NCBI GenBank assembly: GCA_045594565.1
Contig: JAZNYT010000078.1
Coordinates: 1-11,058, forward strand
DNA length: 11,058 nt
Source: RGIG6353 sp045594565
Lineage (GTDB): Bacteria; Bacillota; Clostridia; Oscillospirales; SIG627
Direction of reading: 5' to 3'
In this document: positions 1 through 7,622 of the stretch, piece by piece
Layout: each line of letters starts with the position of its first letter
Numbering within the stretch: the stretch's first letter is position 1
Notes under the pieces: model-generated
What the model saw: the letters and a program-made list of their open reading frames with translations, nothing else
Database searches by the model: none
Told to the model about the DNA's origin: nothing
Program-made: the position numbers and the translations under genes

Positions 1-71
1 AGACTTCGAGTTTCTCGAAGCTCCTTCGCTTTATTCTTTATTTCACTTCTTAAAAAACATTTTTACATTCC
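1..71. other. Left-edge stretch with no supportable gene
   Basis: No convincing gene is visible. All three plus-strand frames are open from the window edge for at least 50 bases, but the longest one runs straight through the terminator downstream, so none is credible. A small inverted repeat, CTTCGAG at 4-10 with CTCGAAG at 14-20, is the only local structure. The stretch may be the tail of a feature that begins outside the window. Confidence 0.4.
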
Positions 72-107
72 AAAAGCCCATCTCACTATATTGAGATGGG
101 CTTTTTT
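72..107. terminator. Bidirectional rho-independent terminator
   Basis: A perfect 14-bp stem pairs 72-85 with 92-105 around a six-base loop. On the plus strand it runs into a T tract at 102-107. On the minus strand the stem ends in TTTT followed by GG, a weaker tail. It lies just past the stop of the SdpI-like gene, so it most likely ends the minus-strand sdpRI operon. The better plus-strand tail suggests it also stops transcription entering from the left of the window. Confidence 0.85.
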
Positions 108-117
108 CGACAGGCTG

Positions 118-144
118 AAGTCAAGTACTTTAAGTACTTGACTT
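118..144. repeat. 13-bp inverted repeat spanning a stop codon
   Basis: Arms 118-130 and 132-144 are perfectly complementary around one central base. The repeat contains the last four sense codons and the TAA stop (130-132) of the SdpI-like gene. On the plus strand it is followed by TTATTTTTT, so it could act as a terminator in that direction. Its centre, TACTTTAAGTA at 126-136, matches the pattern TACTTTANGTA found in both apical hairpins of the element at the right end of the window. Confidence 0.75.
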
Positions 145-1176
145 TATTTTTTCAAAAAGAGCTTTTGTTTCTTCGGGTGTTTTGGCATTTACAACGTATT
201 TATCTCCATCGATATCAATAACGATACATTCCTTTTGCTTTGTGTGAGTATAGCGTGTGTACGAGCCGTATTCATCGTTTCTGAATACGCCTACGAGAAA
301 AGTTGGAGAACCAAAGCCGTATACTCTTCTTCCGTCTACACCGTTTTCGATGTACTCCACACTGTCTATATCCGCAAAACTTATTTCACTGTCTTTCCAG
401 AACGTAAAGCATATCTTAATTCCGTCATTTTGAATTTCTGTCGAGAGAGTTCCGACAAAAAGCGAAGAGGTTGCAGCGAAAACGACGATTATGATCGCAA
501 TTACAGATAAAACGCTCGTCTTTTTGTTCGTTTTTGTTTTAAAATCCTCTTTTGTTGCCGTACCATTTTTTATTTGCTTCTTGTAGTATAGATAGGAGTA
601 AAGAGAAGATGCAACACAAGCTACAAGCACAACGACAGGAAACGTAAGAAAAATGAATTTTTCCGAAAGAAGGGAAGCAAGTATAAGAATCACTCCACAA
701 GCAGTAAACAAAAAGCCTGAAAAACGGTGTGTCTTATTCCAGTTTTCTTCGTTTGTGAGAGTCCATTTAAATCTCATTCCTATTGTTCTGTTCCTCTTAC
801 ACTTGGGAAGATAGTTACCTATACCAACGAATACAATACCGAAAAATACCGACATAATATTTGAAACGTACGTATCCTTGCCCAAGGATACAAGAAGCGT
901 TACCACCGACAAGAGAGCAGAAATAGAGGGCATTATCCAAAGGAGAAGATTTAGTACTTTCGTATTTTGTTCGTTATCCTTGTTGTCGTAGTATGTTACG
1001 AGTATACAAAGCCAAAAAATTACAAGTAAAAACAATGAAATAAAAATTAAAAAACCAAAGAAGTCTTTAATGGTTGTTTCCTTTTCAATAAATCTTCCCA
1101 AAATATAAAGCACAATAGAGGGGAGTACTGTAAATATTGATGCCAATATCAGTTTTTGCTTATTTTGTTTAATCAT
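130..1176 (-). CDS. sdpI: SdpI-family membrane protein with C-terminal PH-like domain
   Basis: The product is a polytopic membrane protein of 348 residues from the start chosen here. Strongly hydrophobic segments lie near residues 8-30, 42-63, 75-98, 107-122, 152-172, 174-200 and 222-243. The loop from NYLPKCKRNRTIG through WTLTNEENWNKTHR (about 121-151) is the signature of the SdpI family, whose Bacillus member both protects against the SdpC toxin and sequesters the repressor SdpR. Usual SdpI proteins are about 200 residues. This one has extra N-terminal spans and, after about residue 250, a soluble beta-rich tail (FADIDSVEYI, then IDIDGDKYVV) resembling bacterial PH-like domains. The ATG at 1176 is preferred: AAGGAGG at 1186-1192 is 9 bases upstream. 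An in-frame ATG at 1185 abuts that site directly and is unlikely to be used. It overlaps the repressor gene by 8 bases (ATGATTAA), implying translational coupling. The family call is firm; the immunity role is inferred, since no toxin gene is nearby. Confidence 0.85.
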   Translation of the reverse strand: MIKQNKQKLILASIFTVLPSIVLYILGRFIEKETTIKDFFGFLIFISLFLLVIFWLCILVTYYDNKDNEQNTKVLNLLLWIMPSISALLSVVTLLVSLGKDTYVSNIMSVFFGIVFVGIGNYLPKCKRNRTIGMRFKWTLTNEENWNKTHRFSGFLFTACGVILILASLLSEKFIFLTFPVVVLVACVASSLYSYLYYKKQIKNGTATKEDFKTKTNKKTSVLSVIAIIIVVFAATSSLFVGTLSTEIQNDGIKICFTFWKDSEISFADIDSVEYIENGVDGRRVYGFGSPTFLVGVFRNDEYGSYTRYTHTKQKECIVIDIDGDKYVVNAKTPEETKALFEKIKSST

Positions 1177-1444
1177 TATCGCCATCCTCCTTAAATCCTT
1201 TTATCCAAAGGATAATTTCTTCAAACACCGAAGCGTTCAATTCATAAAAAATATATTTTCCTTCGCGCTTGTCCCTTATCAGGTCTGCATCTTTAAGTAT
1301 CGATAAATGCCTCGAAATAGATGCGCCTGTAACGTCAAAGGAGTCAACGATATCTCCCGCCGACAGTCTGCCTTTTTTCAATAAATTGAGAATTTCTCGT
1401 CTTGTTGGGTCGGAAAGCGCTCGAAGTGTATTTTGAAGTCCCAT
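1169..1444 (-). CDS. sdpR: ArsR-family transcriptional repressor, SdpR type
   Basis: This 91-residue protein is a complete ArsR-type winged helix. The N-terminal LSDPTRREILNLLKKG helix, the turn around SAGDIVDSF, the recognition helix TGASISRHLSILKDADLI (about residues 39-56) and the wing REGKYIFYELN are all present. It lacks the ELCVCD-type cysteine metal site, so it should not be a metal sensor. It matches the SdpR subgroup, which represses its own operon and is relieved when SdpI holds it at the membrane. The ATG at 1444 follows AAAGGAG at a good distance. The gene is first in a two-gene operon with the SdpI-like gene, and its last codons hold the ribosome binding site for that gene. Its promoter and a palindromic operator lie just upstream, which fits autorepression. 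Confidence 0.9.
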   Translation of the reverse strand: MGLQNTLRALSDPTRREILNLLKKGRLSAGDIVDSFDVTGASISRHLSILKDADLIRDKREGKYIFYELNASVFEEIILWIKGFKEDGDND

Positions 1445-1458
1445 TATATGCTCCTTTC

Positions 1459-1486
1459 ATTTAACATTTAACCTAATTGTTAAATG
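1459..1486. promoter_or_regulatory. Probable SdpR operator
   Basis: An inverted repeat ATTTAAC (1466-1472), six-base spacer, GTTAAAT (1479-1485) forms a 20-bp dyad. A second copy of ATTTAAC directly precedes it at 1459-1465. The site lies between the -10 box of the sdpR promoter and the sdpR start, a position where a bound repressor would block initiation. The size and AT-rich symmetry fit ArsR-family operators. Its assignment to this repressor is inferred from location. Confidence 0.7.
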
Positions 1487-1487
1487 A

Positions 1488-1516
1488 ATTATAGCATAAA
1501 AAAATCCACCTGTCAA
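1488..1516 (-). promoter_or_regulatory. Perfect consensus sigma-A promoter for sdpRI
   Basis: Read on the minus strand, TTGACA (1516-1511), a 17-base spacer and TATAAT (1493-1488) match both consensus hexamers exactly. Transcription would begin around 1480, inside the palindromic operator. A promoter this strong needs tight repression, which fits the adjacent operator and the repressor gene it drives. Confidence 0.85.
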
Positions 1517-1578
1517 TAGGAGAGGGAGGATTACTTAAAGAAATATACGTTAAATTTAATTAAAAAAGAAAAATAACT

Positions 1579-1607
1579 TTGACTTTATATGTAAAATAAT
1601 GTATAAT
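1579..1607 (+). promoter_or_regulatory. Promoter for the VWA protein operon
   Basis: TTGACT at 1579-1584, a 17-base spacer and a perfect TATAAT at 1602-1607 form a strong sigma-A promoter. The predicted transcript starts near 1614 and leaves a short leader with an AGGGGA ribosome binding site at 1628-1633, seven bases before ATG 1641. That geometry supports initiation at 1641, not at the TTG at 1700. Confidence 0.8.
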
Positions 1608-1640
1608 AACATCATATAAATTTTTATAGGGGATGTCAAA

Positions 1641-1703
1641 ATGATGGGAAAATTCAAAGGATTTACCGTTAAAGCTGTTGCAGTGCTTATTTTGCTCTGT
1701 TGA
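1641..1703 (+). other. Frame-shifted signal-peptide start of the VWA gene
   Basis: An ATG at 1641 with a well-placed ribosome binding site encodes MMGKFKGFTVKAVAVLILLC and then stops at TGA 1701. This is the charged and early hydrophobic part of a signal peptide. Adding one T to the run TTTT at 1690-1693 joins it to the downstream frame and gives VLIFALLIALFSVTITAQ, a textbook export signal that continues directly into the VWA protein. The simplest reading is a single-base deletion, either real or a sequencing or assembly error. A regulatory short peptide or a -1 ribosomal shift are alternatives. Confidence 0.75.
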
Positions 1704-4700
1704 TAGCACTTTTTTCTGTTACGATTACTGCGCAGACAGATAAAGATATAGCGGAGGATTCTGAAATAGCGCTTATTCTTTCACTTGCATCGAGCGGAGA
1801 TACCGAATATGCAAGGCAGCTTCTCAAAGATATGAGAGAAAATCGCTTGGATTCAGTGGAGATGACTCTTTGTGATGCTTATATCAGTGCTGCAGAGGGA
1901 AATTCCAGAGCGACAGCCGCTCTTTTAAATAAAGTAGCTGTTTTGGATGCAAAATCTCTTGATAAAAAGCTTTTGTCTTTGGCCAAGGATGCAATCGGCT
2001 TAAAGGATTACTCGTCTGTAGAGGCGCTTACAGAATATGCAAAGAAGGTGCTTGAACGTAAGCTCGACGGACAAAAGCGTGTGAAAAAAGTCGCAACGGT
2101 GCTTGCCGATGCTGATAAAGTTTATGATGATTATCTTCGATACAACAATTATGACAAAGAAGCAATAGAGAAAATACTTGATGAGCTTGAAGACACGATA
2201 GAAAAAGATCCGTCTTTTCTTGACGTTCCCGCTGTCTCTCTTTGCCGTCTTAAGCTTTTGGCGCTCGTTCAGGACTTCAGAGGCATTGTAAGGTCTATCA
2301 GCTCAAAATCAAGCTTTGAAGAGCTTGCAGTTGCAGCTGAGCTTTATATGGGCGGACTTGTTAAGGATTCTAACTTTGAAGAGTCCTATATAGGCAACTA
2401 TAAAGAAATGTGTGAAAAGGTTGTCGCTCAACTGGAAAAGGTATACGATAAAATACCGAACGAAAAGGAAACCTTGTTAAAGAGAGTTGATACTCTTATA
2501 AAATCCGTTGAAAATTCATCAGATTATCCTGCAATCAATAAGCTGAAGGACGACATTTCGGTTATGGCTCGAGACGAAGCCTTTGATGACAGGTCGAAGG
2601 CATACATTCAGCTTGCGAGAATAGAGCTTCAGAACGGAAATGACGAGCTCGCGGAAAGCTCAATAACTCAGGCGCTCGGAACTGTTGGTGCTTGTAATGA
2701 CGAAGAATTTACTGCACCTGTACATAAAATAGTTGACGTAATTACAAATAAGGATAATCCCGAAAAGCTCAAGGACGTTGTAAGCTACGTTGATGACATA
2801 ATAGAAAACACTTCCGATGAAGTTATAGCAGAGGTTGTAAACTCTACCGCTGCAGATAATCCCGAAAGTCAGGAAAATCAGGACGGTCAGGATTTTTCAT
2901 CATTTATGACGGATTATGTCAGCAGAAAGAGAATCTCTCTCAATTTCACGTCGGTAAACGTTGAAGCGTTCCCTGAAATTAAAGCGACTCTGAACGTCGA
3001 CGAATCTCTTTCTTTGACCGCCAAGGAGCTTTCGGAGGCAATTACACTTTCCGACTGCTTTGCTGATATTGAAAACTTCAAGGTAGAAAAAGTGGACGCA
3101 AAGAAAGCAAACATTTTACTTCTTTGCGACGTGTCGGGAAGTATGTCGGGTTCACCTATTTCGGATTTAAGAAATGCTGTTACGCTTTTTGCAGAGAACG
3201 CTACGTCTATTGAAAAAATTTCCCTTGTTACGTTTTCAAGTGATATAGAAATGAACCTTCCTTTTGGTACCTCCAACGAAGAAATTGCAGAAGCAGGAAG
3301 CTCGCTTGTTGCTTCGGGTGGCACGAATATGGCACTCTCTCTTGTAGAGGTAATTGATTCCTTTGAATACAAGAGCGATGAAATGAACTATGTAATATTG
3401 CTTTCTGACGGCGAAGACGGATACGCTATGTCGGATTCCGAGATAGAGACCAGAATAGGACTTGCTTGTCAGAGCAGAGGAATTGTAGTTTATTCCCTCG
3501 GACTCGGTTCATCTTCAAATAGCAGTTATATGAGCAAAATTGCTACCTCCACCGGTGGCGACTTTGTGTACGTAAACGACTCGGCAACTCTTACAAATTT
3601 CTATCAGAGATTAAAAAGTCAGATTCTTAACAGATATATTATCACGTTTACCGCTAAGGACACCTTAACGGTTAATAACCGTTGTCTGAAGGTTACCTTC
3701 AACGACGACTCCCTTTCTTATGATGAATATTATTATTCCTTGAGAGGGGAAGACGAAAATAAAGAGCTGACGGAAGATGAAATAAACCTTGTAACCATGA
3801 AGGACAGGGGAATCAGTGGCTTTGACGTAAAGAGAATATACAGAAGCACCGAAGAAACAAAGATAAATCTTAAAGGATACGGCTTTGAAAAGCAGGATAA
3901 CGTAACCATTGAGCTTTCGGGTGCTCTAAAATATGCTCTGACTCAAAATGATATTGAGTATATTGACAAAAACACCTTCTCGGTAACCCTTCCCGCATCC
4001 ATGGCTTGCGGTATTTACGATGCGAAAATTACTATAAACGGAAAGAGTGCTTTCTTGGCGAAGGAACTCACCATATCGGTTCAGGGCGAAGATAAGAGAG
4101 TTGCATTTGGTCCCTACGTTTTCTCTGCCTCTTCCGTGACGACCGATGGAAACAAAACGCTTCTTTCAGGAAACGTTGTTCTTAACGGTTGGCTCAACTT
4201 TATTGGAGAAGTAGAGCTTTACGGAGACCTTAACTCAAATAGCATCAGAATGAGCGATTATTACGGCTCTTACATAAGATACACAACGGATTCGGCAAAG
4301 GGCCTTGCAAAAATGTTTTATGCACAAAACAGCCGTGCGATGCAGGTACCTGCATTAGGAACGTTTGATCTTTATAACGATATTTCTCATCTGCCGGATG
4401 ATGACAAATATTTGACCGACGATATTTTACTTTATGCTGGCGGACTCTATATAACCGACATATTTACTCTTAATGCGCCGGGCTTGCATCTTTATCCCAA
4501 TAAGATTTCATTCGAAACCGATACCTTCAACACAAGATTTCCTTTCCAGGACACTTTGCTTAAGGCAACGGGAATGGATGATCTTTTCTCCTTCGAAATA
4601 TCGCTTGGAGGAGACTTCACTCCTGATGAAATAGATTTTTCAGGAGAGTTTAAGAACGAGTCGGCATCCGAAAGCTATATGCCGGTAAATTTTGGTTCAA

Positions 4701-5581
4701 TGCCAATTTATATACTTCCTGCATCATTTGAATTGAGCTTTGATACAGGTAATAATGAATACGAGATTAAAGCAAGTACAAAAGTCGCATTCATAGACAG
4801 TGAAGGACTTAGCTTCGAGATAAAGTGGTCGGGCGGAGAAAGTAAATCGGGACTTTGGAAGCTTGTTCCCTCAAAAGTGGGAATCGGTTCTGATTTTTCG
4901 ATAAAATCAACGATTGGTACGTTACCCGTAACGTATAGCGATTTTAAGCTTTTTGCTGATAAAATCAACACAACAAACATTTGGAAGACCCGTTTAGGCG
5001 GCTCCTTTGATTTGAGTACGGTCAAGGTAAGCAGTTATCTTCCCGGTATAGAGAAGTATTTTTCTGACCCTGCATTGTTCCAGCTTGATGACACGACTAT
5101 TCAGTTCAGCCTTGGAGATTTATATATCGGAGTTGAAACGACCTTTAAACTGCTTGAAGAGATTCAACTCGGTAAGGTGAATATCGAAGCAGGCAACTTT
5201 GAATATACAAGCGTTATTCTTGGTATGGATTCGGTTGATGCGGCGGGACTTCAGGCAGATATTCAAGTGGGCGTTGTATGGGAGACGGACAACTGTGATA
5301 TTGATTTGTCGGCAACAGGAAGATTCTCCGTGCATTCCAGATTGATAGGTATAGAGGCAACTGCGACGGGACACGTTCAGTTACAGTGGTGGATTTTACA
5401 CCCCAAGAGCGCTGTTGACGGTCAGGTGGTATTAGGATTTATGCCTTCTGCTAATGGTGGAACATTTATACTCAAGACCCGTTCGTCAGACCCCGGAATA
5501 TTTAATCCGGACAGAGAAAAAGAAGTTTATGTAACGTGGTCAGTCGGTCAAGGTCTCGACCATGGTACAACAAAGCTTTAA
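1700..5581 (+). CDS. Large exported VWA-domain protein, 5' end frameshifted
   Basis: The open frame encodes 1293 residues from a TTG at 1700, which has no ribosome binding site; the native start is probably ATG 1641 in another frame. Residues about 20-400 are mostly helical and TPR-like. A von Willebrand factor A domain follows at about 468-650 with a complete metal-ion-dependent adhesion site: DVSGS (D477, S479, S481), T542 in GGTN and D570 in LSDGED. About 703-795 resembles an IPT/TIG Ig-like domain. The remaining 500 residues are rich in alternating beta strands and match no family I recognise. There is no C-terminal anchor, sorting motif or membrane span, so the protein should be secreted or held at the surface by a partner. 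VWA domains usually bind protein ligands through a bound divalent cation. The stop overlaps the ribosome binding site of the next gene, 14 bases upstream of its start, so the two form an operon. The VWA call is firm; the role is unknown. Confidence 0.85.
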   Translation: MIALFSVTITAQTDKDIAEDSEIALILSLASSGDTEYARQLLKDMRENRLDSVEMTLCDAYISAAEGNSRATAALLNKVAVLDAKSLDKKLLSLAKDAIGLKDYSSVEALTEYAKKVLERKLDGQKRVKKVATVLADADKVYDDYLRYNNYDKEAIEKILDELEDTIEKDPSFLDVPAVSLCRLKLLALVQDFRGIVRSISSKSSFEELAVAAELYMGGLVKDSNFEESYIGNYKEMCEKVVAQLEKVYDKIPNEKETLLKRVDTLIKSVENSSDYPAINKLKDDISVMARDEAFDDRSKAYIQLARIELQNGNDELAESSITQALGTVGACNDEEFTAPVHKIVDVITNKDNPEKLKDVVSYVDDIIENTSDEVIAEVVNSTAADNPESQENQDGQDFSSFMTDYVSRKRISLNFTSVNVEAFPEIKATLNVDESLSLTAKELSEAITLSDCFADIENFKVEKVDAKKANILLLCDVSGSMSGSPISDLRNAVTLFAENATSIEKISLVTFSSDIEMNLPFGTSNEEIAEAGSSLVASGGTNMALSLVEVIDSFEYKSDEMNYVILLSDGEDGYAMSDSEIETRIGLACQSRGIVVYSLGLGSSSNSSYMSKIATSTGGDFVYVNDSATLTNFYQRLKSQILNRYIITFTAKDTLTVNNRCLKVTFNDDSLSYDEYYYSLRGEDENKELTEDEINLVTMKDRGISGFDVKRIYRSTEETKINLKGYGFEKQDNVTIELSGALKYALTQNDIEYIDKNTFSVTLPASMACGIYDAKITINGKSAFLAKELTISVQGEDKRVAFGPYVFSASSVTTDGNKTLLSGNVVLNGWLNFIGEVELYGDLNSNSIRMSDYYGSYIRYTTDSAKGLAKMFYAQNSRAMQVPALGTFDLYNDISHLPDDDKYLTDDILLYAGGLYITDIFTLNAPGLHLYPNKISFETDTFNTRFPFQDTLLKATGMDDLFSFEISLGGDFTPDEIDFSGEFKNESASESYMPVNFGSMPIYILPASFELSFDTGNNEYEIKASTKVAFIDSEGLSFEIKWSGGESKSGLWKLVPSKVGIGSDFSIKSTIGTLPVTYSDFKLFADKINTTNIWKTRLGGSFDLSTVKVSSYLPGIEKYFSDPALFQLDDTTIQFSLGDLYIGVETTFKLLEEIQLGKVNIEAGNFEYTSVILGMDSVDAAGLQADIQVGVVWETDNCDIDLSATGRFSVHSRLIGIEATATGHVQLQWWILHPKSAVDGQVVLGFMPSANGGTFILKTRSSDPGIFNPDREKEVYVTWSVGQGLDHGTTKL

Positions 5582-5595
5582 GGAGGTAGACCAAA

Positions 5596-7617
5596 GTGAA
5601 TATGGTATTAAATAAGACTTTACATATTTCTCTTTTTGCGGTTGTTTTGGCGATAATGCTATCGTTTTGCGCTTTTGCAGAATACGTTGAGAAAGAGCTC
5701 TTTACGATCGATAGTGAAAAGAATATGTCTATTGCTATTGAGTATGATACAGAAACACCTGACATTATACTTATTTCTCCCGACGGCAAAGAATATCCTG
5801 CAAGCGTCCTTGAGCCTCAAGATACGGGAAAGGTTTTGTATTTGAAATTGCCCTCTGCCAAGACTGGCGCTTGGAAAATCAAGTATGACCTTAAGTCTAA
5901 TCAGAACGTAAATGCTTCATATGCTCCTTACGTTACGGCGTTCGGACTTTCAAAGTTCGAATATCTTCTCCAAAACGAATATGAAATAAAGGTTGATTTC
6001 AGGGTAGAGCATCTTGACATTAAGGATTTCAGATACAAATTAATGTTGGCAACGCTTGACGAAAACGGCAATGTTTCGGGAACAAAGGAGCTATACTCCG
6101 GAAGTGGGTACGTTGGCAGAGACGAGGTAGTTTACGCAAGCCTTTATAACGTTTCAAGCTATAACGATTACCGTATCGTTCTTGAAGTCGAGAACGACAG
6201 TAACGGAACCTTGGTCTATGACAGTTTTGTTGCAAGTGAAGTATTCAGTTATGTAAATCCATATACCGCTGAAGCACTTGATGGCTTTTTTGTAGAAGTT
6301 AATCTTACAGAGGATTCCTTCAAAGTAGATTGGAGTGAGTCGGCGAGATACGGCGTTTCCTCATACGTTCTTGAAATTGTCAATAGTACCAGTGGCGAGA
6401 GAGTGTATTTCAATGAGTTTGATTCAAGCATAAATATGACCTCTTTAGCAACGGATATAGGCACTGACAGCTATACCTTTACACTGTATTACAAAAATTA
6501 CGACGGCATTCTTTCAAACCCTGCCGTTGTGTTTGTAGATACTAAGATGGGTGATATTGTTTCGGTTGTAAGTGAGGAGCAAACCACGTCTGCCGAAGCA
6601 AAGCTTGAGTATGATGCTTCCGCTTTCCTTGACGGTGTCTTTGCAACTGTGGAGATAAACGATAATAGCGAAGAAATCTTTTTACTTGAAAAAGGCGAAG
6701 CATATCTGACCCTTGATTCGATGGATAACAATATTTCTGTTTCCTGGAGAGTCAACGATTACACTTTGTTCAAAAAGACGTATTATATTTATTCAGATAG
6801 ACTTGCACCGACGCTCCTTCTTTACGAAATAACCGGTGATGTACAGACCGACAAAAAAGAGTACGTCCTGATCGGTGCTACCGATGCAGGATGCATTGTT
6901 AAGGCAGGAGATAAGGATGTTGAAGTTGACGAAAACGGACTTTTCAACGTCACACTTCCTCTTGAAAACGGAAGGAATGCTTTTGAGATATCCGCAACGT
7001 CAAAAAGCGGAAACGTAACGAAACAGTCGGTTATAATAAACAGAATGTCGCAGTCGGTGGGAACTACCTTTTTCACGGAATCAAACATAGCTGTTATAAT
7101 AGCTATATTGATAGTTGTTTTAGTTGTTGTACTTTTACTTGTGATATTCATTGCTTTATATAATAAGCGTGTTAAATCAGACAAAAGAGGTGCAGTCCTC
7201 ACTCTTATCAGAAACGTTTTCATAACTGTCCTTATTCCGATTTCTGTTGCAATGGTTTATTCATTGTATCAATCTATCGGAAGAATAATCGCTATAAACT
7301 CAAACAACTTTGTGGATATTGTAAACGAGTCGGTATTAAAGGCCGGTGCTCTTATAGAAGAAAAAGAGGTATGGTTGATAGCATCAATCGTCTTTATCGC
7401 TCTCTTTGTACTGTCGATTTTGATAATTTTAATACTCACGAAGGTTAAGAGTATGCCACCTCGACAAAAGCGTGAGAAGAAGGATAAGAAGCTTGTGAAG
7501 CCTGAGGCAAAGGTGGAAGCTGAATCTGTTGTATATTGTTCAAAGTGTGGTTATAAAAATTCTTCGGAAAATGAATTTTGTGTCGGCTGCGGAGAAAAAC
7601 TGATTAAGATTAAATAG
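5596..7617 (+). CDS. Exported Ig/FN3-like membrane protein with cytoplasmic zinc ribbon
   Basis: The GTG start at 5596 lies 8 bases after AAGGAGGT (5580-5587), better placed than the ATG at 5602. The 673-residue product starts with a signal peptide, probably cut after AFA at residue 28; the cysteine at 25 is not in a proper lipobox. The ectodomain has a beta-rich domain at about 30-105, an FN3-like domain at about 228-318 and an Ig-like domain at about 404-485 of the pattern seen in glucodextranase-B-like repeats (GATDAGCIVKAG, ENGLFNVTLPLENGRNAFEI). Hydrophobic spans lie at about 499-522, 541-558 and 592-614. The basic C-terminal tail carries a zinc ribbon with C648, C651, C662 and C665. This topology puts the Ig-like part outside and the zinc ribbon inside. 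It is probably the membrane partner of the upstream VWA protein. No named family fits the whole protein; the function is unknown. Confidence 0.8.
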   Translation: MNMVLNKTLHISLFAVVLAIMLSFCAFAEYVEKELFTIDSEKNMSIAIEYDTETPDIILISPDGKEYPASVLEPQDTGKVLYLKLPSAKTGAWKIKYDLKSNQNVNASYAPYVTAFGLSKFEYLLQNEYEIKVDFRVEHLDIKDFRYKLMLATLDENGNVSGTKELYSGSGYVGRDEVVYASLYNVSSYNDYRIVLEVENDSNGTLVYDSFVASEVFSYVNPYTAEALDGFFVEVNLTEDSFKVDWSESARYGVSSYVLEIVNSTSGERVYFNEFDSSINMTSLATDIGTDSYTFTLYYKNYDGILSNPAVVFVDTKMGDIVSVVSEEQTTSAEAKLEYDASAFLDGVFATVEINDNSEEIFLLEKGEAYLTLDSMDNNISVSWRVNDYTLFKKTYYIYSDRLAPTLLLYEITGDVQTDKKEYVLIGATDAGCIVKAGDKDVEVDENGLFNVTLPLENGRNAFEISATSKSGNVTKQSVIINRMSQSVGTTFFTESNIAVIIAILIVVLVVVLLLVIFIALYNKRVKSDKRGAVLTLIRNVFITVLIPISVAMVYSLYQSIGRIIAINSNNFVDIVNESVLKAGALIEEKEVWLIASIVFIALFVLSILIILILTKVKSMPPRQKREKKDKKLVKPEAKVEAESVVYCSKCGYKNSSENEFCVGCGEKLIKIK

Positions 7618-7622
7618 AAAAA

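Noticed and set aside
235..510. Plus-strand open frame of 91 codons opposite the SdpI-like gene
   Set aside because: The minus strand here encodes the conserved PH-like tail; the plus-strand product shows no domain and has no visible promoter.
1700..1702. TTG as the genuine start of the VWA gene
   Set aside because: There is no ribosome binding site before it, and a strong promoter and binding site instead serve ATG 1641.
2914..3372. Antisense open frame of 152 codons within the VWA gene
   Set aside because: It lies opposite a clearly coding VWA domain with intact metal-binding motifs, its composition is serine-rich as expected from reverse reading, and it has no homology I recognise.
5668..5670. 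Lipoprotein cysteine at residue 25 of the zinc-ribbon membrane protein
   Set aside because: Phenylalanine precedes the cysteine, which breaks the lipobox, and a good signal peptidase I site AFA follows.
6822..7223. Antisense open frame of 133 codons within the zinc-ribbon membrane protein gene
   Set aside because: It mirrors the Ig-like and first membrane-span coding region and shows no recognisable domain.
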